From Pseudomonas cichorii (GTDB lineage: Bacteria > Pseudomonadota > Gammaproteobacteria > Pseudomonadales > Pseudomonadaceae): 64,000 nt of DNA. A model generated the notes under the pieces. It had not been told where the DNA came from and ran no database searches. It saw nothing but the letters and a program-made list of their open reading frames with translations. The DNA is taken from positions 3,338,001-3,402,000 of the forward strand of contig NZ_CP074349.1 of assembly GCF_018343775.1 (NCBI RefSeq), in the 5' to 3' direction. Below, one piece after another: positions 35,675 to 44,588 of this stretch; the stretch's first letter is position 1; every line of letters starts with the position of its first letter. The position numbers and the translations under genes are program-made.

Positions 35675-37225
35675 TTAAGTTTTATTGTTTTGAGGAGCAA
35701 CGAGAGTCGGCGCGGTGACTAACTTGACCGCGGGCAAGCGATACAGAACCAGTAATGCAATTACCCCAAGGCCTGCGCACATCAGCAGCCCGATCCCCAC
35801 CGAGCGTGCCAATGCCTCACGGGCCAGTTCCAGCAGGTGCCAGGCTTCGCCCGAATCATCAGAAGTCGATGTCAGCAACACTTGTGGATTGATATAACGG
35901 GCAATCGAACTTTCCTGGCCAGCCGCCAGAAACGCACGGTTCAGATGAGTGACATACAGCAAGTTGACCAACACCCCCATGACCGCAGTGCCCAGCAGGC
36001 CGCCGACCAGTCGCAGTGACTGGATCAGGGCCGTGGCAATGCCCAGGAACTGCCGCTCGGCCAGGGTTTGTGTGAACACGGTCAGGTTGAGCAGGATGAA
36101 CCCAAGCCCTACTCCGGCCAGCAGGATCAGCATCAGCAAGGTATTGAACGATGCACTGCGCCCCGCCAGCGCCAGGCCGGTACAGGCCAGCAACAAGGCA
36201 AGAAAACCGGCCAGCGGCAGCAGGTTCGGATTGCTCAAGCGGGTCACGATGCGGCTGTTGACGATGGCACCCAGGGTGATGCTCAAGGCCAGTGGTGTAA
36301 TCAGCAGGCCGGCGTCTTTCGGGGAGTAGCCGTAACTGCCTTGCAGCAGCAGCGGCAGATAGAACAGCAGGCTGAACATGATCGCCCCGGCCAGCACCGA
36401 CAGTAGAAACAGGGTGCGCATGCTCGATACGGCGAACATTGCCGGTGGCAACAGCGCCGACGTGCAGCGCCGCTCCCAGAACCAGAGCGTCGCCCCGCAA
36501 AGCAGGCAGATCAAGGCCAGGGACGCGCTAAGCAAGGTACTCGAATGCCCCATCCATTCAACGCCCAATTGCAGGCTGCCCAGTGCGACCGCAATCAACA
36601 AAGCGCCGAACCAGTCCAGGCGAATGCCCTGGGTCTGCACGGGCCGGTAATACGGCAGGTAACGCCAGGCGAAGAACAGCGCGATACACCCCAGCGGCAG
36701 ATTGAGATAGAACACCGAACGCCAGCCATAAGCCTCCGTCAGCAAACCACCCAGACCGGGACCGATGGCGTTGACCACACTGAACAGCGCGCTGAGCATC
36801 ATCTGCCAGCGCAGCCGCTGCCGGGTATCCGGGAACAGCTCAGGAATACAGGCGAATGCCGTACCGATCAGCATCCCTCCTCCGACACCCTGCAACGCCC
36901 GACCAATCACCAGCACCCGCATGTCGGTGGCCATCGCACAGATCAGTGAAGCCAGGGTAAAGACGATGGTCGCGGCAATCACGAAAGGCTTGCGTCCGAA
37001 GTAATCGCCCAACCGACCGAACACTGGAATGGTCACGATCGAGGTCAGCAGATAACCGGTGGCGACCCAGGCATAGAGTTCAAAGCCCTGTAGTTCGGCG
37101 ACGATGCTGGGCAACGCATTGCCGATCACCGTCTGATCGAGCGCCGAGAGCATCAGCACCAGCGAGATGCCGAGCATCGCCAACAGCGCTTGCCTGAAGC
37201 TCAAGGCACTTACCTGAGTCGTCAT
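35675..37225 (-). CDS. DHA2-family MFS transporter (14-TM, EmrB/QacA type)
   Basis: A 516-residue inner-membrane antiporter with about 14 hydrophobic segments. Motif D1 is seen as MLSALDQTVIGNALPSI near residue 25, motif A as GRLGDYFGRKP near 70, and motif C as NAIGPGLGGLLTEAYGWR near 152. These identify the drug:H+ antiporter-2 family. It starts 9 bp after the aminotransferase stop, so the two genes are co-transcribed. In this setting it may export an intermediate or analogue of the compound handled by the regulon and not be a general drug pump, but that is inference. Confidence 0.9.
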   Translation of the reverse strand: MTTQVSALSFRQALLAMLGISLVLMLSALDQTVIGNALPSIVAELQGFELYAWVATGYLLTSIVTIPVFGRLGDYFGRKPFVIAATIVFTLASLICAMATDMRVLVIGRALQGVGGGMLIGTAFACIPELFPDTRQRLRWQMMLSALFSVVNAIGPGLGGLLTEAYGWRSVFYLNLPLGCIALFFAWRYLPYYRPVQTQGIRLDWFGALLIAVALGSLQLGVEWMGHSSTLLSASLALICLLCGATLWFWERRCTSALLPPAMFAVSSMRTLFLLSVLAGAIMFSLLFYLPLLLQGSYGYSPKDAGLLITPLALSITLGAIVNSRIVTRLSNPNLLPLAGFLALLLACTGLALAGRSASFNTLLMLILLAGVGLGFILLNLTVFTQTLAERQFLGIATALIQSLRLVGGLLGTAVMGVLVNLLYVTHLNRAFLAAGQESSIARYINPQVLLTSTSDDSGEAWHLLELAREALARSVGIGLLMCAGLGVIALLVLYRLPAVKLVTAPTLVAPQNNKT

Positions 37226-37234
37226 CGATGCGCC

Positions 37235-38467
37235 TCAGACCAATGCCGCAACGGCAGTGGCGATTCGCGAGCAACCCTGCTCAAGGGTTTCCAGCGCCGT
37301 GGCAATGGACATGCGAAAGAACGGTGCCAGACCATAGGCTGTACCGGCAACCACCGCCACGCCCTGGCTTTCCAGCAGGTACATCACCACGTCAGTGTCG
37401 GTTTCCAGAAGCTTGCCATCGGGCGCGCGCTTGCCGATCAAGGCCCCGCAGTTCACATAGAGATAGAATGCGCCGTCGGGCTTGAGGCAGCTCAGGCCAT
37501 CAATGGCATTGATCAGTTCCAGGCAGCGATCACGACGCTGCTGATAGACCTTCACGCTCTCTTTGACGAAAGACTGATCACCGCTCAAAGCCGCCACCGC
37601 AGCCGCCTGGCTGACAGAACTGGCATTGCTGGTCGACTGCGACTGCAAGGTGGCCATGGCGTTGATCACATCGGCAGGCCCGGCCGCATAGCCAATCCGC
37701 CAGCCGGTCATGGCGTAGGTCTTGGAGACACCATTGATGACCAGCACCCGGTCACGCAACTGGGGCTCGACGCACAGGATGTGCGCGTTATCCGCCCCCT
37801 CGAAACGAATGTGCTCATAGATGTCGTCGGTCATCAGCAGCACATCGGGGAACTCCAGCAGCACGTCGGCCAGCGCGCGCAGTTCCTGGGCGCTGTAGCT
37901 GGCCCCGGTCGGATTGCTCGGTGAGTTGAGCAGCAACCAGCGGGTACGCTCGGTGATCGCGCCACGCAGTTGTTCGGCGGTGAGTTTGAAGCCGTTTTCT
38001 TCCGGGCAGGCCAGGGTCACCGGCTCACCTTCACAGGCCAGCACCATATCCGGGTAGGACACCCAGTAAGGCGCAGGAATCAATACCTCATCGCCTGCGC
38101 CAAGGGTCGCGGCGAAGGCATTGAAGATGGCACTCTTGGCTCCGCTGGTCACCACGATCTGCGAAGCCGGGTAATCCAGACTGTTTTCCCTGGCGAGTTT
38201 GGCGGCAATGGCCTGACGCAGCTCCAGTGTGCCGACGTTCGCCGTGTAGCGGGTTTCACCCCGTTCAATGGCAGCGCTGGCAGCCTCACGGATGTGTCTG
38301 GGGGTATCGAAGTCGGGCTCGCCGACGACCAGATTGATGATCGACTTGCCCTGGCGACGCAGCTCATTGGCACGGTCGGAAGCCGCGCTGCTTGGCGAAG
38401 GTTTGATGCGTTGCACGCGGGCGGCGATGCGGGAGGCGTTCAAGGTCGTAATCCTCGGAGGTGACAT
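37235..38467 (-). CDS. class I PLP-dependent aminotransferase (aspartate/aromatic type)
   Basis: A 410-residue fold-type I aminotransferase of the subgroup I gamma (thermostable AspC-like) family. It has NLVVGEPDFDTPRHI at the N-terminus, an APYWVSYPDMV loop, NSPSNPTG near 182, DDIYEHI, the PLP lysine in GVSKTYAMTGWRIGY near 246, and the substrate-carboxylate Arg in APFFRMSIA near the C-terminus. It transfers an amino group between an amino acid and a 2-oxoacid. It is divergent from a Nac-like LysR gene, with an ATA-N9-TAT site between them, and heads an operon with a DHA2 transporter. The specific substrate is unknown. Confidence 0.9.
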   Translation of the reverse strand: MSPPRITTLNASRIAARVQRIKPSPSSAASDRANELRRQGKSIINLVVGEPDFDTPRHIREAASAAIERGETRYTANVGTLELRQAIAAKLARENSLDYPASQIVVTSGAKSAIFNAFAATLGAGDEVLIPAPYWVSYPDMVLACEGEPVTLACPEENGFKLTAEQLRGAITERTRWLLLNSPSNPTGASYSAQELRALADVLLEFPDVLLMTDDIYEHIRFEGADNAHILCVEPQLRDRVLVINGVSKTYAMTGWRIGYAAGPADVINAMATLQSQSTSNASSVSQAAAVAALSGDQSFVKESVKVYQQRRDRCLELINAIDGLSCLKPDGAFYLYVNCGALIGKRAPDGKLLETDTDVVMYLLESQGVAVVAGTAYGLAPFFRMSIATALETLEQGCSRIATAVAALV

Positions 38468-38633
38468 TCGAGGCTCTACGTTACGAGTCGGAATCGTTGA
38501 GCGGATAAGACCGTTTCGTTCTGGTTTGATAGGAAGTCCTTATGACCGCTTGCAGACCGGCAACGCACCAAAATGAAACAGCCTCGGGACTGTTGCGCCT
38601 CACGCAGGCAGAACCGGCTGCTGATCAGCACGC

Positions 38634-38695
38634 CATAGCAAAGGCTTATAGATAGCGTCCAGCCTGCTGCGCGGCATGGCCTGTCTTTTGCTATG
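38634..38695. promoter_or_regulatory. ATA-N9-TAT site and inverted CATAGCAAA/TTTGCTATG arms before the Nac-like LysR gene
   Basis: ATAGCAAAGGCTTAT at 38635-38649 fits ATA-N9-TAT. CATAGCAAA (38634-38642) recurs as its perfect reverse complement TTTGCTATG at 38687-38695, 37 bp before the LysR start. These are candidate autoregulatory and divergent operators between the LysR and aminotransferase genes. Confidence 0.6.
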
Positions 38696-38731
38696 ACCCA
38701 TGGGATGTCAGCCCCAGCATGAGTCCGTCTT

Positions 38732-39646
38732 TTGAATCTCCGTCGTCTGAAATATTTCGTGAAAATCGTCGACATCGGCAGCCTGACACAGGCCGCCGAT
38801 GTCCTGCACATTGCGCAACCCGCCCTCAGCCAACAGTTGGCAACCCTGGAAGCCGAGCTGCATCAGCAATTGTTGATCCGCACCAAACGCGGCGTGACGC
38901 CCACCGAGGCGGGCAAGGTGCTTTACGGTCATGCGCAGCACATTCTGCGGCAGTGCGAGCAGGCCATCAGTGACGTGAACGACACCGGACACGCCTTGTC
39001 CGGACAGGTTTCGGTCGGGCTGGCACCGGGCACGGCAGCGTCCACCCTCGCCCTGCCGCTGCTGCGCCGGGTTCGCGAGCGCTATCCGGGGATTCTGCTG
39101 TACCTCAATGAAAACTTCGGCACCACCCTCAGCGAACTGATCATGAATGGCCGCATGGACATGGCGGTCTTGTATGGCGGGCGCGAAGTGCATGGCCTGA
39201 GCTTCGTCCCCCTGCTGCGGGAAAACCTGTATCTGGTCAGCGCAGACGAACACCTGGGCGAACGTGATGAAATCGCCCTGGCAGAACTGGCAACCATGGA
39301 CATGCTGCTGCCGCGCCCCTACAACATCATGCGCAAACTGGTCGACGAAGCGTTTCTGAGCATCAGCCTCAGCGCCCGAGTGGTGGCTGAAGTGGAGTCC
39401 TCGGCCACCCTGACTGCCGCCGTGGCAGAGCGCTTCGGCTCGACGATTCTTCCCGAGTCGGCCGCCAAGGTGCTGGTGGTCGCCACAGGTGCCCGCATGC
39501 TGCGCATTGTCGAACCCGGCATTCAGGCACCGTTGGCGTTGTGCCTGTCCGGTCACCTGCCATTGTCGGTGCCTGCTCAGGCAGTGAAAGCCATCCTCCT
39601 GGAGCTGGTGGCAGAACTGCGTAACCAGACCGATCCCGGGTCATAA
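38732..39646 (+). CDS. Nac-like LysR regulator of the pxp/amino-acid uptake cluster
   Basis: A 304-residue LysR protein. Its opening MNLRRLKYFVKIVDIGSLTQ, then AADVLHIAQPALSQQLATLE, is that of the nitrogen assimilation control (Nac) branch. The start codon is TTG at 38732, unusual but required to include the HTH; a longer ATG-initiated frame is not available in this phase. ATA-N9-TAT sites, the published Nac consensus, occur before its own gene, before accB and before the SDR gene, so it is the likely regulator of the block. The stop codon overlaps the ATA of the accB promoter site. Whether it senses nitrogen status or an intermediate is unknown. Confidence 0.85.
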   Translation: MNLRRLKYFVKIVDIGSLTQAADVLHIAQPALSQQLATLEAELHQQLLIRTKRGVTPTEAGKVLYGHAQHILRQCEQAISDVNDTGHALSGQVSVGLAPGTAASTLALPLLRRVRERYPGILLYLNENFGTTLSELIMNGRMDMAVLYGGREVHGLSFVPLLRENLYLVSADEHLGERDEIALAELATMDMLLPRPYNIMRKLVDEAFLSISLSARVVAEVESSATLTAAVAERFGSTILPESAAKVLVVATGARMLRIVEPGIQAPLALCLSGHLPLSVPAQAVKAILLELVAELRNQTDPGS

Positions 39647-39706
39647 GCGAGCCTTATCACCCCACAGCCAAACCGTCTTGGCGGTCCTGCGCGGCCCTCG
39701 TTAGAT
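39643..39706 (+). promoter_or_regulatory. accB-pxp operon promoter with Nac-type activator site
   Basis: ATAAGCGAGCCTTAT (ATA-N9-TAT, 39643-39657) is followed after 20 bp by -35 TTGGCG (39678-39683), 17 bp and -10 TTAGAT (39701-39706). ACAGCCAA-N-CCGTC just upstream of the -35 is repeated in the promoter at 44484. The activator site centres about 63 bp before the expected transcription start. Confidence 0.7.
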
Positions 39707-39751
39707 TGAAATTCATTCAATACGGCAAGCGGCATAGGTAAAGGCAAGGGT

Positions 39752-40198
39752 ATGGATCAAGAACGTATCAAGGCACTGATCGGGTTGCTGGCAGAGTCCG
39801 ACCTGATTGAGCTCAGCCTGACGGAAGGTGACAGCACCCTGCGTCTGTTCAAGGAGGCCGCGGGCAATATCGTGCAGGCACCTTCGCTATCCGCCAGGGC
39901 GACAATCGGCAAGGCCGCCAGCGTACCGGCACCGGCCATGCAGGCCGTCGCTCCTGCGCCCGCCAAAGGCGAGGTCAAGGCCAGCCTCTATGGCGTCTTG
40001 CACCTGACTCCGGCAGTCGGTGAAGCGCCCTTTGTACAGGTCGGCGATAGCGTGGAAGCAGGACAGACTCTGGCGGTCATTGAAGCCATGAAGATGTTCC
40101 ATCCGCTCAAGGCCAGCCGCTCGGGCATCGTCGAAGCGATCCTCGTGGACGGTGGCACGGAAGTCGAAGCCGGCCAACCCTTGTTCCGTATCGGTTGA
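39752..40198 (+). CDS. accB: biotin carboxyl carrier protein of the pxp-linked carboxylase
   Basis: A 148-residue biotin carrier. The N-terminal helical part ([20 protein letters not shown]) is linked by an Ala/Pro-rich hinge to a biotinyl domain with the biotinylation motif EAMKM near residue 110, and VGDSVEAGQ and [14 protein letters not shown] around it. The target lysine is intact. It is the first gene of a six-gene operon and is not the housekeeping fatty-acid accB, because pxp genes follow in place of a lone accC. It hands carboxybiotin made by the next gene product to an as yet undefined partner. Confidence 0.88.
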   Translation: MDQERIKALIGLLAESDLIELSLTEGDSTLRLFKEAAGNIVQAPSLSARATIGKAASVPAPAMQAVAPAPAKGEVKASLYGVLHLTPAVGEAPFVQVGDSVEAGQTLAVIEAMKMFHPLKASRSGIVEAILVDGGTEVEAGQPLFRIG

Positions 40199-40227
40199 TC
40201 CCGACGCACATTTTTCAGGTATCTCGA

Positions 40228-41580
40228 ATGTTCGATAAAGTGCTGATCGCCAACCGTGGCGAAATTGCCCTGCGTATCCAGCGCGCTTGCCGTGGCCTGG
40301 GTCTGAAAACCGTCGCGGTCTACTCCGAAGCCGACCGTCATGCGCAGTACGTCACCCAGGCCGATGAAGCGCTGTGCATCGGCCCTGCTGCGCCCACCCA
40401 GAGTTATCTGAATCAGACCGCCCTGCTCTTCGCCGCCAAGGTCAGTGGCGCACAGGCCATTCATCCCGGTTATGGCTTTCTGTCGGAAAACGCCGCCTTT
40501 GCCGAACGTATCGAAGCCGCCGGCCTGACCTTTATCGGCCCCAGCGCCGAGTGCATTCGCACCATGGGCGACAAGGTTTCTGCCAAGCGGGCCATGCGCG
40601 AAGCCGGTGTGCCTTGTGTGCCGGGACCGGACTCAAGCATGCCCAGCGACCCACAAAGCATTCTCGCCGTCGCCCGGGAAATCGGTTATCCGGTGATCGT
40701 CAAAGCCGCTGGCGGTGGCGGCGGGCGTGGCATGCGTGTGGTGCAACAGGAACCGGAACTGCTGGAGGCGATTGCCCTGACCCGTGAAGAAGCGCGTCTG
40801 GCATTCGGCAATCCCGAACTCTATATCGAGAAGTTTCTCGGCCATCCGCGCCACGTCGAAATTCAGGTGCTGTGCGATGCCTACGGTCATGCCGTGTGGC
40901 TCGGCAGCCGCGACTGCTCCTTGCAGCGTCGCCATCAAAAGGTGCTTGAAGAAGCCCCGGCGCCCGGCATCGACCCGCAATTGATTGCCCATGTGGGCGA
41001 GCGCTGCGTCAAGGCCTGCCAGCAGATCGGCTATCGCGGCGTCGGCACCTTCGAGTTCCTTTATGAAGACGGCCAGTTCTTCTTCATCGAAATGAACACC
41101 CGCTTACAGGTCGAGCATCCCGTCACCGAGATGACCACCGGCATCGATATCGTCCAGCAGCAGTTGCGCATGGCCCGAGGTGAGCGCCTGGCGTTGCGCC
41201 AGGCCGATATCGTCGCCCAAGGCCATTCGCTGGAATGCCGGATCAACGCCGAAGACCCGCTCAGTTTCATGCCCACGCCAGGGCAAGTCACCCGCTGGGA
41301 AGTGCCGGGCGGTTTTGGCGTCAGGGTGGATTCCCATGTCACCACCGGCTACCGCGTACCGCCCTATTACGACTCCATGGTCGCCAAGGTCATCAGTCAC
41401 GGCGCCACGCGGGAAGAAGCCATGGCCCGCATGCGCCTGGCCCTCAGCGAGCTTCATGTGGAAGGCATTTCCACCAATATTCCCCTGCACCGGGAAATCC
41501 TCGACGACCCGGCGTTCTGCGCGGGCGGCGTCGATATTCACTACCTGGAGCACTGGCTGCAACAACGGAGCCCACAATGA
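40228..41580 (+). CDS. accC: biotin carboxylase subunit of the pxp-linked carboxylase
   Basis: A 450-residue ATP-grasp enzyme that carboxylates biotin with bicarbonate and ATP. The N-terminal pre-ATP-grasp domain opens [16 protein letters not shown]. The glycine loop [12 protein letters not shown] lies near residue 160. [14 protein letters not shown] near 235 and [15 protein letters not shown] near 288 are active-site signatures, followed by the C-terminal lid ([17 protein letters not shown]). The length is that of AccC. The start is ATG at 40228. It overlaps pxpB by 4 bp. A second, non-housekeeping biotin carboxylase is expected here; coupling to 5-oxoprolinase subunits suggests a urea-carboxylase-like logic. 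Confidence 0.92.
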   Translation: MFDKVLIANRGEIALRIQRACRGLGLKTVAVYSEADRHAQYVTQADEALCIGPAAPTQSYLNQTALLFAAKVSGAQAIHPGYGFLSENAAFAERIEAAGLTFIGPSAECIRTMGDKVSAKRAMREAGVPCVPGPDSSMPSDPQSILAVAREIGYPVIVKAAGGGGGRGMRVVQQEPELLEAIALTREEARLAFGNPELYIEKFLGHPRHVEIQVLCDAYGHAVWLGSRDCSLQRRHQKVLEEAPAPGIDPQLIAHVGERCVKACQQIGYRGVGTFEFLYEDGQFFFIEMNTRLQVEHPVTEMTTGIDIVQQQLRMARGERLALRQADIVAQGHSLECRINAEDPLSFMPTPGQVTRWEVPGGFGVRVDSHVTTGYRVPPYYDSMVAKVISHGATREEAMARMRLALSELHVEGISTNIPLHREILDDPAFCAGGVDIHYLEHWLQQRSPQ

Positions 41581-42248
41581 GCATCGTGCTTGAGGACACA
41601 CGTCCGACCATCAGCCTGCTGGGCACCACCGCCCTGTTGTTCGAAGCACCGGGCAGCCTTGATCTGGCTCCGCAACAACGCATCTGGGCCATGGCTCGCG
41701 TGACCGCACAGTGGCCTGAAATCAGCGAATCGGTGCCGGGCATGAACAACCTGATGCTGACCTTCAAGGTCCCGCCACGGCACCTGAATGCCCTGACCGA
41801 ACGCTTGCTGGAAACCTGGCAGGCCTGCGAGCCGTTGCCGCTGGAAGGCCGCATCATTGAATTACCCGTGACCTACGGCGGCGAACACGGCCCGCACATG
41901 GGCGACGTGATTGCCCATACCGGGCTGGACATTGAAACCATCGCTCATCTGCACAGCGAACCGCTGTATCCGGTCTATGCCTTGGGCAGCCACCCCGGCT
42001 ACTGCTATCTGGGCGGCATGGACCCACGCATTGCCACACCCCGGCGCAAGGTTCCGGTGCTCAGCATCGGCGCTGGCGCGGTGTCCATCGGCGGCATACA
42101 GACCGGCGTTTCCGCCTCTGCCGGCCCCAGCGGCTGGAACACCATCGGGCGTACCGAAATGTCTTTCTTCGACCCCGGGCAATCGCCCCCGGCACTCTTG
42201 CAGCCGGGCGACCTGCTGCGCTTTCGCATCGAGAGGATCATTCGATGA
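41577..42248 (+). CDS. pxpB: 5-oxoprolinase subunit B (KipI-like)
   Basis: A 223-residue subunit of the ATP-dependent 5-oxoprolinase PxpABC, which opens 5-oxoproline to glutamate. The family core is [20 protein letters not shown], then [19 protein letters not shown] with a cyclophilin-like C-terminal domain, and [17 protein letters not shown] text near 185. The same domain occurs in urea carboxylase. Four-base overlaps with accC and pxpC show coupled translation. Whether the enzyme acts on 5-oxoproline itself or on an analogue carboxylated by AccBC cannot be told from sequence. Confidence 0.9.
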   Translation: MSIVLEDTRPTISLLGTTALLFEAPGSLDLAPQQRIWAMARVTAQWPEISESVPGMNNLMLTFKVPPRHLNALTERLLETWQACEPLPLEGRIIELPVTYGGEHGPHMGDVIAHTGLDIETIAHLHSEPLYPVYALGSHPGYCYLGGMDPRIATPRRKVPVLSIGAGAVSIGGIQTGVSASAGPSGWNTIGRTEMSFFDPGQSPPALLQPGDLLRFRIERIIR

Positions 42249-43216
42249 TCGAGATTCTATCCGCCACCGCCCTGGCCACTGTTCAGGATCTGGGCCGCAT
42301 CGGCAGCCTGGGTTATGGCGTCGGCACGTCCGGGGCCATGGACACACTGGCCGTGGCGACCGGCAATATTCTGCTGGGCAATGCCGATGACGCCGCGGCC
42401 ATCGAAATTCCGGTGTTCCCTTTTGAGGTGCGCCTGCTGGAAGACTGCGCCTTTGCCGTGACCGGTGCGGCCTGCGCCTTGAGCCTGGACGACGTCGCCT
42501 TCCCGCCGAACTGGGTGATGCAGGGCCATAAAGGTCAGACGCTGGTTATCGATCATCCTGTTGCAGGCTCTCGCGCTTATCTGTGCCTGGCCGGTGGTGT
42601 CGATGTGCCGGTGGTGCTCAATTCCCGCAGCACCCAGTTGCGTGGCGAGTTCGGCGGTTTTCAGGGTCGCGCCTTGCAACAAGGCGACCGTTTGAATGCC
42701 AGCTCGCCGGGCATCAGCATGCTGGCCACCGATTTCGGTGTGCTCAGCCCTGTGCATGCCTTACCGCTGGACGCGGACGGTGTACCCGCCATGCGCGTTT
42801 TGCCCGCAGCGGAATACCTGGCGTTCAAGGCTGATTCCCGAGCGTCCTTCTGGAGCGACGACTGGAAGATCACGTCCCAGAGCAATCGTTATGGCTATCG
42901 CCTGGAAGGCACGCCGGTCTTGCCCGAGCATGCCATGGAAGTGCGCTCCCACGGCATCGTACCGGGCGTGATTCAGGTACCTCACGGCGGCCAGCCGATC
43001 ATCCAGATGCGCGATGCGCAGCCCAGTGGCGGCTACCCGAAATTCGGCACGGTGATCGAAGCCGATCTGTGGCGTCTGGGCCAGGCAGCCATCGGCAGCC
43101 GGATTCGCTTTATCGAATGCAGTTACGAACAGGCCCTGGATGCCCTTGAGCAGAATCAGGCCTATCTCGCCGAAGTGCGGCGTCTTGTGGCCCTGCATGG
43201 CCTGGCCCGGCGCTGA
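42245..43216 (+). CDS. pxpC: 5-oxoprolinase subunit C (KipA-like)
   Basis: A 323-residue partner of PxpB. Family features are an N-terminal LSATALATVQDLGRIG segment, then GYGVGTSGAMDTLAVATGNIL, a central FGGFQGRALQQGD region, the conserved SNRYGYRLEGTPV near 220, and VPHGGQPIIQMRDAQPSGGYP near 245. In many bacteria PxpB and PxpC are fused, or both are part of urea carboxylase; here they are separate genes overlapping by 4 bp. It is needed for the ATP-dependent ring-opening reaction in the cytoplasm. Confidence 0.92.
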   Translation: MIEILSATALATVQDLGRIGSLGYGVGTSGAMDTLAVATGNILLGNADDAAAIEIPVFPFEVRLLEDCAFAVTGAACALSLDDVAFPPNWVMQGHKGQTLVIDHPVAGSRAYLCLAGGVDVPVVLNSRSTQLRGEFGGFQGRALQQGDRLNASSPGISMLATDFGVLSPVHALPLDADGVPAMRVLPAAEYLAFKADSRASFWSDDWKITSQSNRYGYRLEGTPVLPEHAMEVRSHGIVPGVIQVPHGGQPIIQMRDAQPSGGYPKFGTVIEADLWRLGQAAIGSRIRFIECSYEQALDALEQNQAYLAEVRRLVALHGLARR

Positions 43217-43226
43217 GGAAACGAAC

Positions 43227-43652
43227 ATGAACATTGAAGAGATTCGTCAACTGGCGGCTGATCTGACACTGGCAGGTTTGTCTGGCGCAGAGATCGAGAA
43301 GCCGGGGTTCAAGCTGAGCCTCAAACGCGGCGTTGCCTGTCAGGCATCGTCCTCACCAGCTTCGGTCGGCATGACCGAAACCGGATTGAATGCAGGTGCC
43401 CCCGCAATCAAGTCCAGCGGCATCGGCCGCTTGCTGGATGCCCACCCGGACAACGGTATCGTACTGGCACCGCCTGGCAGTGAAGTGCAGGTTGGCCAAC
43501 TGGTCGCACTGCTGGCCGTCGGCACTTTGATTCTGCCAGTCCGTAGCCTGCACGCAGGCAAGGTTTCAAACCTGCTGGTGTCCAGCGGCACAACAGTCGG
43601 TTACGGCCAGCCACTGATAAACCTCAGTGCCACAGAAGCGGAGCAACCATGA
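43227..43652 (+). CDS. degenerate biotinyl-domain (AccB-like) protein lacking the biotinylation lysine
   Basis: A 141-residue paralogue of the first gene of the operon. The N-terminal helix MNIEEIRQLAADLTLAGLSG corresponds to that of AccB. The C-terminal beta-barrel keeps VQVGQLVALLAVGTLILPVRS and GTTVGYGQPLINLS, which align with the AccB barrel. The EAMKM hairpin is replaced by AVGTL, so threonine stands where the biotinylated lysine should be. It cannot carry biotin. It may serve as a structural or assembly subunit, or be a decaying duplicate; its intact frame and 4-bp overlap with pxpA favour a retained role. Confidence 0.8.
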   Translation: MNIEEIRQLAADLTLAGLSGAEIEKPGFKLSLKRGVACQASSSPASVGMTETGLNAGAPAIKSSGIGRLLDAHPDNGIVLAPPGSEVQVGQLVALLAVGTLILPVRSLHAGKVSNLLVSSGTTVGYGQPLINLSATEAEQP

Positions 43653-44416
43653 AGATCGACCTGAATGCAGACATGGGCGAAGGCTTCGGCGCCTGGCGCA
43701 TGGGCGAAGACGAAGCCCTGATGGAGATCATTTCCTCGGCCAACGTCGCCTGTGGTTTTCATGCCGGTGACCCGTTGATCATGGATAACACAGCGCGACT
43801 GGCCAAGGCCCGAGGCATCGATCTGGGTGCCCATGTAGGCTTCCCAGACCTGATGGGTTTTGGTCGTCGCCAGATGAACATCGACATCCATGAACTGAGC
43901 ACGTACGTGACCTACCAGTTGGGCGCTCTGGCGGCAATGACCAGGGTCGCGGGCCATCGCATGACCCACATGAGCTTTCATGGCGCACTGGGCAATATGG
44001 TTGCCGCCGATGCAGAGATGGCTGCGCACCTGATTCGCAGCGTGGCGGCGTTCGACCCCGAGATCATCATCAGTTCGTCGAGCAGCCGCGCCATCGAAAG
44101 CGCCGCCAGCCAGTGCAACCTGCGGGTGGCGACCACCTTCCTCGCCGACCGCGCTTACGACGATGACTGTCTGCTGGTGCCACGCAAGATCGCCAACTCG
44201 GTCATCAAAGACCCCGCGACTGTACTGCAACGGGTTCGACAACTGCTGGAGGACGGCACCGTGACCAGCATCACCGGCAAAGTCATCAAGGTCAGCGCCT
44301 GTTCGATATTGCTCCACGGCGACACACCCGGCGCGGTTGAGCTGGCGCGCACGGTGCGCCATGAAATCGAATCGGCGGGCGGGCAGATCGTGCCGATTTC
44401 GCAGCTTGTGGCGTAA
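43649..44416 (+). CDS. pxpA: 5-oxoprolinase subunit A (LamB/YcsF family)
   Basis: A 255-residue subunit of PxpABC with a TIM-barrel-like NodB/glycoside-hydrolase-type fold. Family signatures are the N-terminal KIDLNADMGEGFGAW, ANVACGFHAGDPLIM near 32, DLGAHVGFPDLMGFGRR near 55, and a C-terminal ILLHGDTPGAVELARTVR with the conserved HGD. It is the last gene of the accB-accC-pxpBC-accB'-pxpA operon. Its stop is followed by about 70 bp before the next Nac-type site. Confidence 0.93.
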   Translation: MKIDLNADMGEGFGAWRMGEDEALMEIISSANVACGFHAGDPLIMDNTARLAKARGIDLGAHVGFPDLMGFGRRQMNIDIHELSTYVTYQLGALAAMTRVAGHRMTHMSFHGALGNMVAADAEMAAHLIRSVAAFDPEIIISSSSSRAIESAASQCNLRVATTFLADRAYDDDCLLVPRKIANSVIKDPATVLQRVRQLLEDGTVTSITGKVIKVSACSILLHGDTPGAVELARTVRHEIESAGGQIVPISQLVA

Positions 44417-44483
44417 GCCATCGCGGCCAAGGCCCCTCCCGCATGAGCCTTACAATCCTTGTGTGAGGCTGCAAGAAACGAAT

Positions 44484-44547
44484 CATAAGAGACGCTTATA
44501 GCCACACAGCCAATCCGTCTTGGTCGCCGGGGTTTGTGCTGGATAGA
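44484..44547 (+). promoter_or_regulatory. SDR/ABC-importer promoter with Nac-type activator site
   Basis: ATAAGAGACGCTTAT (ATA-N9-TAT, 44484-44498), 20 bp, -35 TTGGTC (44519-44524), 17 bp, -10 ATAGAG (44542-44547). The spacing is identical to the accB promoter. The 29 bp from CTTAT to TTGG agree at 25 positions between the two sites. Confidence 0.7.
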
Positions 44548-44588
44548 GTCGATGCATGAGCAACACACAGCATTCAGAGGTAAACGCA

